Shown here one piece after another: positions 7,764 through 13,189 of a stretch of DNA of 13,189 bases. The notes beneath the pieces are model-generated. The model had not been told where the DNA came from. It did no database searches and saw only the letters and a program-made list of their open reading frames with translations. Source of the DNA: a bacterium (lineage in GTDB: Bacteria; Babelota; Babeliae; Babelales; RVW-14); NCBI GenBank assembly GCA_023249895.1, contig JAHFBS010000011.1, positions 1-13,189 on the forward strand, written 5' to 3'. Each line of letters starts with the position of its first letter. The first letter of the stretch is position 1. The translations under genes and the position numbers were made by a program.

Positions 7764-8699
7764 ATGCAAGCACAAAAATTCAAAGAAAAAATCATTATAA
7801 GTCCTACACTTTTTACCCACAATCAACTCTTGGCCGACTATTTTGAGGTATTTCCCGTCACAACCATGAGCAAGGTCGATGGCGTGCTTGAAAAGCATGC
7901 CGATATTGGTGCAATTGTGCTTGATCAATCTCAGCATCATGAATGGCTGAGCGTTACTCATCGCCTCAAAAGAAATGCCTCAACTTTCCATGGCGTCATT
8001 ATTATTCTTGTCACCGAAGTTACCCTTGAGGGGGTTGCACTGGCACTTGAAGCAGGTGCCGATGATTATATGTGCACCCCAGCAACGCCTCAAGAACTTG
8101 TTGCCCATATTCTCATGAATATACGGCGTTCGCAACGCGACCAAAGCATCAATCCACTCACCAAACTTCCCGGCAATGGCATCATCATGCACACGCTACA
8201 AGAACGCCTCTTGCAATCATGGGCGCTCCTTTGGATTGATCTTGATAATTTTAAAGCCTACAACGATTATTATGGATTTTCACGCGGAGATGCACTTCTC
8301 CAAAAAACAGCCCACATCATTGTTACAACAGTAAAAAAATGTGGCAACGAAACAGACTTTGTGGGGCATGTGGGCGGGGATGATTTTATGGTCATAAGTA
8401 CTCCGCCGCATGCACCAACACTTGCTCAAGACATGTGTTCAACATTTGATGCTCACGTCGTCAATTTTTACGACACAAAAGATTTTATGCACAAAGCCCT
8501 TACGCTTCCCAATCGCCAAGGCATACTTCAGACGTTTCCGCTCATCACACTTTCAATTGCGATAGTTTCGAATGAAAAACGCTCAATCAACTCGATTGCT
8601 CACCTATCTCAGATTGCGGCTGAACTAAAATGCTATGCTAAGACATCGCGTCATCGTCCCACGGGAAGTTGGTATGTTAAAGATAGGAGGCGTACATAA
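7764..8699 (+). CDS. GGDEF-domain protein with degenerate response-regulator receiver
   Basis: 311 residues. Residues 8-122 resemble a CheY-like receiver. A candidate phospho-acceptor Asp54 (AIVLDQS) and the helix-5 region DDYMCTPATPQELVAHI are visible. The usual N-terminal acidic pair is replaced by IIISPT, and the conserved Lys before Pro is Thr105, so normal phosphorylation switching is doubtful. Residues 129-305 are a GGDEF domain: NPLTKLPGN opens it, WIDLDNFKAYNDYYGFSRGD matches the substrate/metal region, and the signature is GGDDF (204-208). The product inhibition site RxxD is NETD, so its Arg is missing. The family makes cyclic di-GMP from two GTP; GGDDF could be a weak cyclase or a GTP/c-di-GMP sensor. 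No clear ribosome binding site precedes the ATG, but the start fits the domain. It is followed after 3 bases by the permease gene, implying one transcript. Confidence 0.85.
   Translation: MQAQKFKEKIIISPTLFTHNQLLADYFEVFPVTTMSKVDGVLEKHADIGAIVLDQSQHHEWLSVTHRLKRNASTFHGVIIILVTEVTLEGVALALEAGADDYMCTPATPQELVAHILMNIRRSQRDQSINPLTKLPGNGIIMHTLQERLLQSWALLWIDLDNFKAYNDYYGFSRGDALLQKTAHIIVTTVKKCGNETDFVGHVGGDDFMVISTPPHAPTLAQDMCSTFDAHVVNFYDTKDFMHKALTLPNRQGILQTFPLITLSIAIVSNEKRSINSIAHLSQIAAELKCYAKTSRHRPTGSWYVKDRRRT
8685..8690 (+). promoter_or_regulatory. Consensus Shine-Dalgarno for the LolC/FtsX-type gene
   Basis: AGGAGG lies inside the last codons of the GGDEF gene, 12 bases before the ATG at 8703 (15 before the ATG at 8706). 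The spacing is long for such a perfect site, so either ATG may be used. Confidence 0.6.
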
Positions 8700-8702
8700 A
8701 TC

Positions 8703-9926
8703 ATGATGAATGCATTAGCTCCCCTTATTGCGTGGCGTTATCTCTGGCACAAAAATAAAGATTCAAGCATTGCCGCCATGATCAAGATCTGTTTTATAGG
8801 AATTTTAATTGGCACGTGCGCACTCATGCTGACGCTTATTATCACCAATGGATTTGAAAAAGTTATTCATGAAAAAATGCGCGGTATCAACGCCCAAGTT
8901 GTTATCACGTGCCCCGGAAGCAAGCTTGATGCCGATGGCATTAGCGCAGCAATCACCACACAATTTAGTAATTATGTACGCGGCGTCAGCAGCATTAGTT
9001 ATAAATATGTCATTCTAGATCATGACAACACTCAAACAGTACTTTTTTTAAAGGGAATTAATCCGCTAACCGAAAGTTCTGTTACCAATCTTGCTGATAA
9101 AATTACGGCTCCTCAGCGCACCACACTCGCAACGCTGCTCAAACCGGACAGTATCATTATTGGCTACAAAATGGCCCGCGAGCATCATCTTAAAGTTGGA
9201 CAAACAATTACGGTGATGATTCCTGAACCGCGCAGCAAAAAAAAGTTGGCGCTTGAAGGCAAAAAGGTCACGGTCGCAGGAATTTTTAATATTGGGCTTG
9301 AAGAATACGATAACAATCTGGCTTTTATTTCGCTTGATACGCTTAATAAATTTTTTGATGAACGCGGTGTTGATACGATAACGCTTGCACTCAAAGCAGA
9401 CTCAGATACGTATGAACATGACGTCATTGATAAATTGAGCAAACGTTTTGGGCACTTGCGCGTACAATCATGGAAAGAACAATATCCAGCCCTTGTCTCA
9501 TCGCTCAAGCTTGAAAAATATGTAATGTTTTTGGTGCTTGCGCTCATCACGCTTGTTGCCTGTATGAATATGATGTCGTTACTGTTTATGCAGATTCAAA
9601 GCAAACGCCGTGATATTGCAATCTTCCAGGCAATGGGACTTCCTGCGCGCGTCATACGACGTATTTTCCTTTACATGGGACTTATCATTACCACCAGTGC
9701 TTCACTGTGTGGTATGGGGCTTGCAGCATGGGGAGGATATCTTATTCAGCGGTATCCCATCAAACTTCCCGATGTTTATTATATTTCGTATCTTCCCGCA
9801 CGCATGGATGCTGAAATTTTTATTATTGTCTTTATTGCAACATTGATACTTGGATTTTTGGCAACAGCGCTTCCATTGCGGCAATCATCACGTATCGCAA
9901 TCGCACATGTTTTACGGCAAGAATAG
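8703..9926 (+). CDS. LolC/LolE/FtsX-family ABC transporter permease
   Basis: 407 residues with the topology of MacB/LolC-type permeases. One transmembrane helix at about 26-49 (KICFIGILIGTCALML...) precedes a large extracytoplasmic domain (about 50-270), then three more helices at about 272-298, 319-345 and 370-392. The cytoplasmic coupling segment SKRRDIAIFQAMGLPARVI (300-318) is the FtsX-family hallmark, and the C-terminus ALPLRQSSRIAIAHVLRQE matches the usual end. The N-terminal LAPLIAWRYL is typical of LolC/LolE, which extract lipoproteins from the inner membrane for transfer to the outer membrane with LolD ATPase and LolA. No LolD-like ATPase is in the window, so the partner must be encoded elsewhere. 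Assignment to Lol rather than another MacB-like export system is likely but not proven. It is co-transcribed with the preceding GGDEF gene. Confidence 0.85.
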   Translation: MMNALAPLIAWRYLWHKNKDSSIAAMIKICFIGILIGTCALMLTLIITNGFEKVIHEKMRGINAQVVITCPGSKLDADGISAAITTQFSNYVRGVSSISYKYVILDHDNTQTVLFLKGINPLTESSVTNLADKITAPQRTTLATLLKPDSIIIGYKMAREHHLKVGQTITVMIPEPRSKKKLALEGKKVTVAGIFNIGLEEYDNNLAFISLDTLNKFFDERGVDTITLALKADSDTYEHDVIDKLSKRFGHLRVQSWKEQYPALVSSLKLEKYVMFLVLALITLVACMNMMSLLFMQIQSKRRDIAIFQAMGLPARVIRRIFLYMGLIITTSASLCGMGLAAWGGYLIQRYPIKLPDVYYISYLPARMDAEIFIIVFIATLILGFLATALPLRQSSRIAIAHVLRQE

Positions 9927-9961
9927 AAGAAGGGCTGCATTACACAGCCCCTCTTCTATTC
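9921..9961. terminator. Long hairpin between convergent genes (possible bidirectional terminator)
   Basis: GAATAGAAGAAGGGCTG (9921-9937) pairs with CAGCCCCTCTTCTATTC (9945-9961) at 16 of 17 positions, with a 7-base loop. The left arm contains the permease stop codon TAG. The opposing minus-strand gene ends 25 bases away at 9987. T-richness is modest on both sides, so efficiency is uncertain, but the position between two convergent genes supports a transcription end for both. Confidence 0.75.
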
Positions 9962-9986
9962 TTCTCACTATTCTCTAATTTATTTT

Positions 9987-10997
9987 TTAAACCGTCTTTT
10001 TCGATGGATCAGTTTTTTCTTTTGACGATTCAGATTTCTTCTCTGAAGATTTTTTTTCTGGTTTGGCATCTCTAATTTTTAAAAAATATAATGATGAAGC
10101 AAGCCCAGCTGATGGAATAGCAAAGGTTGCAAACAGGCTATCCGGAAGTAATTCAAGGCTTCTTAGAAAGCAACTTAGAGCAAGAAACGCTACTAAGCCC
10201 GCAAAAATTTTCTTCGGATTATCATTAATAAAATCACAATCGTGATATAAATATTTTCCTAAACAGATCACTGCTGCAAGAGCACAGAATGCTAGAGAAA
10301 TTTTTTTACTCGAGCAAACACCCTCACATAAAAAATGTTCATACAAACTACATCCTAAGAGATATACAGCAAAGGGAATGAGCGCATGCCAATGAGTCTT
10401 GAGCTTCGCACGAAAGGCTGGCAATTCATAAGCAGCTACGCCTATTCCTGCTGGCAATAGAGCAACGCCTGATGAGGTAATCCATGATGGTGCAAAATAA
10501 CTTAGGGCCATTGCAATACTTCCCAATGGCAAGGTGATTCTTTTATCACCGTCACATACTAATTTTTCTAACTCTTCAACTTTTTTTGAAACTATCGCAT
10601 AAAACTCTTTGCTTTTTTGACAGGCAGGCGCCAAAGAAGTTTTGCTTTTTGCCAACATATCCGTACAGCTACAACGACCAACTGATTTCTTTTTTGATGG
10701 GGATGGCAGCAAGGGTTGCATAGGTTGTACATTCGCAGGCTGCGATTGCAGCGGCTGAATTACTGCGGGAGCTTGTTGTTGCGCTGGGGCAGAAGCAGCT
10801 CCTTGAGCAGACACTTGTTGAGCCTGACCAAGAACATTTTGATTCTGATTGTTATTTTGCGGCGCTACTGGTGCAGATTGAACCTGTTGCGGTTGTACTG
10901 CTGGAACGGCTGGAACTGGTTGTTGCATTGCGCCTACGCTTTGCGCCACACAACTTGCAGCAATCAAAGCACAGCATAATTTCTTCATTAAAGTCAT
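9987..10997 (-). CDS. Signal-peptide, Ala/Pro/Gln-rich, multi-helix membrane protein of unknown function
   Basis: I recognise no family. I place the start at the ATG at 10997 (336 residues) because GGGGG (11005-11009) sits 7 bases upstream; the frame also extends back to a TTG at 11015. Residues 1-23 form a signal (MTLMKKLCCALIAASCVAQSVGA), cleaved perhaps after VGA, or lipidated at the Cys of AASC. About 80 residues of Gln/Pro/Ala/Asn low-complexity sequence follow (QQPVPAVPAVQPQQVQSAPV, NNNQNQN). A short Lys/Cys-rich segment (KKKSVGRCSCTDM, then ACQKSKEF) leads into roughly five hydrophobic segments (SIAMALSYFAPSWI, LIPFAVYLLGCSLY, ISLAFCALAAVICLG, IFAGLVAFLALSCF, LFATFAIPSAGLASSLYF). A Lys/Ser/Glu-rich tail ends the protein. 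It is unusually rich in Cys. It lies 33 bases after the small secreted-protein gene, probably in one transcript. An envelope role is inferred; nothing more specific can be said. Confidence 0.75.
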   Translation of the reverse strand: MTLMKKLCCALIAASCVAQSVGAMQQPVPAVPAVQPQQVQSAPVAPQNNNQNQNVLGQAQQVSAQGAASAPAQQQAPAVIQPLQSQPANVQPMQPLLPSPSKKKSVGRCSCTDMLAKSKTSLAPACQKSKEFYAIVSKKVEELEKLVCDGDKRITLPLGSIAMALSYFAPSWITSSGVALLPAGIGVAAYELPAFRAKLKTHWHALIPFAVYLLGCSLYEHFLCEGVCSSKKISLAFCALAAVICLGKYLYHDCDFINDNPKKIFAGLVAFLALSCFLRSLELLPDSLFATFAIPSAGLASSLYFLKIRDAKPEKKSSEKKSESSKEKTDPSKKTV

Positions 10998-11000
10998 ATC

Positions 11001-11010
11001 ATAACCCCCA
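11001..11010 (-). promoter_or_regulatory. Ribosome binding site that decides the start of the downstream secreted gene
   Basis: TGGGGGTTAT, read on the minus strand, resembles the canonical GGAGGTGAT and sits just upstream of the ATG at 10997. The identical 10-mer precedes the other gene of this operon. Confidence 0.6.
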
Positions 11011-11030
11011 CTCAAAAATTATTATTTAGA

Positions 11031-11426
11031 TTAAGCAGCAGCTTTCTGATTAACCGGCTTTTGCTCGGTCTTTTCAGTTTCAGTTTTCTGCTCAGCCGCT
11101 TTTGCTTCTTTTTCCATATCAGCAAAAAGCTTTTCTAATTCAGCAATTTGCTTCTTGAACTCTTCATCTGAAAATTCATCATTCTTTTCAGTTGCATTCT
11201 TTGTTTCGGTTGCTTGTGGTTGTTCAGCGGCAGGTTTTGCCGGTGTGACAGATTGAACGTTAGTTACAACTGGAGCTACGCTTTGAGGTTGTGCTTTGAC
11301 AGCCTCAACCGTTTGAGCGACAGGAGCAGGTTGCTGCGCTTGTTGTACCGGTGTGATACCAGCATCAAGCATGCTCACCGTAATAATTGAACCAACACAC
11401 AAAGCGGGAATAATTAACTTCTTCAT
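11031..11426 (-). CDS. Small secreted protein, Gln/Pro/Ala-rich with charged helical end
   Basis: No family recognised. I choose the ATG at 11426 (131 residues) because GGGGG (11433-11437) lies 6 bases upstream and MKKLIIPALCVGSIITVSML is a normal signal peptide. The longer frame from 11462 would put 12 unrelated residues before it and would make that ribosome binding site internal. After the signal comes a Gln/Pro/Val/Ala-rich linker (TPVQQAQQPAPVAQTVEAV), then a strongly charged predicted helix (FSDEEFKKQIAELEKLFADM) and a Glu/Lys/Thr tail ending NQKAAA. The QQ/APV linker style resembles that of the next gene downstream, which suggests related evolution or shared localisation. It is first in the operon behind a strong promoter, so abundant expression is plausible. 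Confidence 0.7.
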   Translation of the reverse strand: MKKLIIPALCVGSIITVSMLDAGITPVQQAQQPAPVAQTVEAVKAQPQSVAPVVTNVQSVTPAKPAAEQPQATETKNATEKNDEFSDEEFKKQIAELEKLFADMEKEAKAAEQKTETEKTEQKPVNQKAAA

Positions 11427-11428
11427 AA

Positions 11429-11438
11429 ATAACCCCCA
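11429..11438 (-). promoter_or_regulatory. Ribosome binding site that decides the start of the small secreted gene
   Basis: TGGGGGTTAT on the minus strand, with GGGGG 6 bases before the ATG at 11426. Identical to the site before the following gene. Confidence 0.6.
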
Positions 11439-11482
11439 TATAGGTTGTACGTTTTTTAACATATTTTAGCTTCATTATTTTA

Positions 11483-11510
11483 ATAATAGAAAATATTAAT
11501 CTTTTGTCAA
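11483..11510 (-). promoter_or_regulatory. Strong sigma70-type promoter of the secreted-protein operon
   Basis: On the minus strand, a perfect TTGACA (11505-11510) and TATTAT (11483-11488) are separated by 16 bases in an AT-rich context. Transcription would begin near 11475, giving a leader of about 50 bases before the ATG at 11426. This is one of the two best promoter matches in the window. Confidence 0.75.
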
Positions 11511-11536
11511 AGAACTAAGCATTGACCTAGTTTTCA

Positions 11537-11587
11537 CAATAATTGGCACTTAGATACTCGAATTTATGCAAAAAACGCCAATTATTG
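11537..11587. repeat. Perfect 11-bp inverted repeat upstream of pgk
   Basis: CAATAATTGGC (11537-11547) and GCCAATTATTG (11577-11587) are exact reverse complements separated by 29 bases. They lie in the divergent gap between the secreted-protein promoter and pgk. They could be a regulator binding pair or an RNA stem in a long leader; no regulator is identified. Confidence 0.6.
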
Positions 11588-11617
11588 ATTTAAATCGCGT
11601 ACTTGTTGAAACTATTT

Positions 11618-11626
11618 TGTTAAAAT
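11618..11626 (+). promoter_or_regulatory. Candidate extended -10 promoter of pgk
   Basis: TGTTAAAAT has the TGn extension and a good -10 hexamer (TAAAAT, 11621-11626), 30 bases before the pgk start. No well-spaced -35 box is present, which extended -10 promoters can tolerate. AT-richness of the region makes chance matches likely. Confidence 0.4.
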
Positions 11627-11655
11627 TATTAAAAAAAACGTTAAAAAGGAGCCCA

Positions 11656-12852
11656 ATGTTACATCTTATAACCCCCGAAACTGTCAAAAATCAGCGTGTT
11701 TTTGTTCGCGCTGATCTGAACGTACCTACCAAAAATGGCGCCATTCTTGATGATTTTCGCCTTAAATCACTTCTTCCAACACTGATGATTCTTATCAAAG
11801 CCAATGCTGCCACCATTCTTGCTACCCATTGGGGCAATCCAACACCAGAATCGCCTGACCCTGCGCTTTCAACACAGCATCTTGTTGCATGGTTTGAGCA
11901 GCATCAGATTCCAGTCACCTTTGCAGCAACGCTTGATCAGGCAGCCCAACTTCAGGCGCCAGGTCACATTATTTTGTTGGAAAATTTACGGTTTTTTGCT
12001 GGTGAGAAAAAACAAGATGCAACCTTTGCACATCAGCTTGCAGCGCTTGCCGATTATTATGTAACCGATGCCTTTGGCGTTCTTCATAGATCTGATACCT
12101 CGGTATCATTGCTCCCTCTTCAATTCGCCCTGGATCATCGGCTCATAGGCCTTTTGATTGCTCGAGAGATTGGGCAGTTAGACAAACTTACGTCACATCC
12201 AACACAACCCTTTATGCTCGTACTTGGCGGCGCCAAGCTTGATGACAAAGTTCCGCTCATTACCACATTTCTTGAAAAGCCGGCAGCCCAACGCATTACC
12301 TCATGCATGGTGGGCGGCTTAACGGCACTCGCCTTTATCAAGGCCAGTGGTCACAATACCGGCTCAGTGCATCTTGAAGCAGCAACAGTTACCCATGCCG
12401 CAACCATTATGGAACGTGCGCTTCATAAAGCGGTCAGAATTGATATCCCCAGCGACGTTATGATTATAGAAGGGGAGCTTGGAGCAACCCCAACGATCTG
12501 TGCGTCTGATGCCATTCCTGCAACAGCAACCGTTGTTGATATAGGACCCGCAACCATTCGCCAGTATCTTTATAACCTAACGAGCGCCAAAACTGTTTTT
12601 GCCAATGGAACCATGGGCATATTTGAATATCCTGCCTACCAACAAGGCACCCGAGCCATCCTTCAGGCTATAGGCGCAATCAAAGGATATAGCGTGCTGG
12701 GAGGTGGTGATACGGCTGCTGCAGCTGATTCCTGTGGTCTTGCAGCATCATTTGGGTTTGTCTCATCAGGCGGCGGCGCAACCCTTGCTTACCTGGGATC
12801 TTCTCATCCCTTTGAACAGCTACCGGGACTTAAAGCGCTTATTTTTAGCTAG
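11656..12852 (+). CDS. pgk: Phosphoglycerate kinase
   Basis: Glycolytic enzyme transferring phosphate from 1,3-bisphosphoglycerate to ADP, in the cytosol. From the ATG at 11656 it has 398 residues, the usual length. Motifs in order: VRADLNVP (17-24), DDFRL (32-36), LLENLRFFAGE (107-117), DAFGVLHRS (138-146), LGGAKLDDKV (190-199), DIGPAT (295-300), ANGTMGIFE (316-324), GGGDTAAA (349-356) and SSGGGATLAYLG (370-381). Both the 3-phosphoglycerate-binding N-lobe and the nucleotide-binding C-lobe are therefore present. Two positions are unusual: the normal SHLGRP is THWGNP (Arg to Asn61), and HRAHAS is HRSDTS (second His to Asp147). Both belong to the substrate-side basic patch. The start is supported by AAAAGGAG (11644-11651) just upstream; an in-frame ATG at 11566 would add 30 residues unlike the family. 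A nearby inverted repeat and an extended -10 box are possible regulation. Confidence 0.95.
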   Translation: MLHLITPETVKNQRVFVRADLNVPTKNGAILDDFRLKSLLPTLMILIKANAATILATHWGNPTPESPDPALSTQHLVAWFEQHQIPVTFAATLDQAAQLQAPGHIILLENLRFFAGEKKQDATFAHQLAALADYYVTDAFGVLHRSDTSVSLLPLQFALDHRLIGLLIAREIGQLDKLTSHPTQPFMLVLGGAKLDDKVPLITTFLEKPAAQRITSCMVGGLTALAFIKASGHNTGSVHLEAATVTHAATIMERALHKAVRIDIPSDVMIIEGELGATPTICASDAIPATATVVDIGPATIRQYLYNLTSAKTVFANGTMGIFEYPAYQQGTRAILQAIGAIKGYSVLGGGDTAAAADSCGLAASFGFVSSGGGATLAYLGSSHPFEQLPGLKALIFS

Positions 12853-12886
12853 AAATGGCTTTTTTATTGAATTTAAAGCAAGAGAG

Positions 12887-12915
12887 TTGCAGAGGAAGCA
12901 GTCTACGGGTATAAT
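12887..12915 (+). promoter_or_regulatory. Strong sigma70-type promoter
   Basis: TTGCAG (12887-12892) and a perfect TATAAT (12910-12915) are separated by exactly 17 bases. Transcription would begin near 12922, giving a leader of about 210 bases before the RRM-protein ATG at 13133. Confidence 0.75.
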
Positions 12916-12921
12916 GATTTC

Positions 12922-13132
12922 CACGTATTTTGATAAGAACATAGAGAAATTGTAGGTCAATGAAAAAAGTCGCTTTTTATTCTTTAGCTATAAAACGTCA
13001 TCTCATGACATCAAATTTTTCCAACGTTCTATTTGTTAAGAAATTTTAATGTAGATGCAGGTAAGCGATATGTAATGAACCCCCAATTTTTTTGTTCGCA
13101 GTAAGTAGTATTTTTTTTAGAAAGAATAATTC
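12922..13132 (+). other. Long leader between promoter and RRM-protein gene
   Basis: AT-rich, with no convincing large gene. It holds a small hairpin GTCAT-ctc-ATGAC (12997-13009), an A/T-rich stem around AAAAAGtcgCTTTTT near 12963-12978, a T7 run at 13087-13093, a T8 run at 13111-13118, and the possible small ORF listed separately. It could be a regulatory 5' UTR or contain a short independent transcript. Confidence 0.4.
12960..13049 (+). CDS. Possible 29-residue small ORF in the leader
   Basis: ATG at 12960 with AGGT a few bases upstream opens a frame of 29 codons beginning MKKVAFYSLAIKRHLM and ending VLFVKKF before TAA. The peptide is basic and hydrophobic. The AT-rich sequence makes a chance frame easy, and nothing here independently supports translation. 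Confidence 0.2.
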   Translation: MKKVAFYSLAIKRHLMTSNFSNVLFVKKF

Positions 13133-13189
13133 ATGAAAATTTATGTCGGCAATCTCGCCAACAGTATCACCGATCAAGAGCTTAGCGAT
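13133..13189 (+). CDS. RRM-type RNA-binding protein (3' end outside window)
   Basis: Only 19 codons are visible (MKIYVGNLANSITDQELSD). IYVGNL is the RNP-2 motif of the RNA recognition motif, followed by the usual polar turn and start of helix 1. This beginning is typical of the short single-RRM proteins of bacteria, which bind single-stranded RNA and are often cold-responsive in cyanobacteria. The ribosome binding site is weak (AGAAAG). The likely promoter is at 12887-12915, giving a long leader. The family is fairly sure from the motif; the full length and any C-terminal tail cannot be judged. Confidence 0.8.
   Translation, partial: MKIYVGNLANSITDQELSD

Noticed and set aside
10998..11015. 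TTG at 11015 as start of the larger secreted protein
   Set aside because: The GGGGG ribosome binding site would then lie inside the coding region; the ATG at 10997 has correct spacing and is followed by a normal signal peptide.
11427..11462. ATG at 11462 as start of the small secreted protein
   Set aside because: It lies close to the predicted transcription start and would place 12 non-signal residues ahead of a good signal peptide and ribosome binding site.
11566..11655. In-frame ATG at 11566 as pgk start
   Set aside because: The added 30 residues do not resemble PGK, and the ATG at 11656 has an AAAAGGAG site and gives normal length.
12843..12865. Terminator after pgk
   Set aside because: There is a T6 run at 12860-12865, but only a 3-bp AGC/GCT stem before it.
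12887..12910. SRP RNA-like GGAAGCAG
   Set aside because: Only the short GGAAGCAG core matches; the rest of the SRP loop consensus is missing and it overlaps a good promoter.
13078..13090. Minus-strand GGGGGTT box like those of the secreted genes
   Set aside because: No ATG follows at suitable spacing on the minus strand and no frame is present.
1..13189. tRNA, rRNA, CRISPR, insertion sequence or phage genes
   Set aside because: No tRNA T-loop context, regularly spaced short repeats, transposase or integrase motifs were seen on either strand.

Overview
The window looks like chromosomal DNA of a Gram-negative, probably host-associated bacterium with a reduced genome. It encodes an outer-membrane-barrel-like protein, a candidate lipoprotein and a LolC/E-type permease. 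Its housekeeping enzymes (IleS, RpiB, phosphoglycerate kinase) are recognisable but carry divergent residues. Several proteins have no recognisable family beyond a signal peptide and low-complexity or hydrophobic repeats. The overall style recalls Candidatus Dependentiae (TM6) or a similar intracellular lineage. That placement is from general resemblance only and is not proven by any gene here. I see no rRNA, tRNA, CRISPR array, transposase, integrase or phage gene.

Layout. (1) 1-3298, plus strand: the 3' part of a hydrophobic repeat plus coiled-coil protein, then 15 bases later a signal-peptide protein with beta-barrel features. These are probably one transcript for envelope proteins. (2) 3299-3567: a structured non-coding gap with a 60-nt stem-loop resembling dispersed palindromic repeats, other small hairpins and the terminator of the opposing ileS. 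(3) 7611-3568, minus strand: an operon of a candidate lipoprotein, rpiB and ileS. The first two genes overlap by 23 bases, and the ileS ribosome binding site abuts the rpiB stop codon. (4) 7764-9926, plus strand: a GGDEF protein with a degenerate receiver domain, followed 3 bases later by a LolC/LolE/FtsX-type permease. (5) 11426-9987, minus strand: two secreted or membrane proteins of unknown function behind a strong sigma70-type promoter. Both start codons are preceded by the same 10-mer, TGGGGGTTAT. A hairpin sits between this operon and the permease gene. (6) 11656-12852, plus strand: phosphoglycerate kinase, with an 11-bp perfect inverted repeat upstream. (7) 12853-13189: a strong promoter, a leader of about 210 nt with a possible 29-codon ORF, and the first 19 codons of an RRM-type RNA-binding protein.

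The genes do not form one pathway. The central-metabolism and translation genes are interspersed with envelope genes. The unexplained parts are the repeat/coiled-coil protein with its barrel neighbour, the pair of low-complexity secreted proteins, and the degenerate GGDEF regulator coupled to the permease. I did not find a clearly new multi-gene system, but these three are the best leads.
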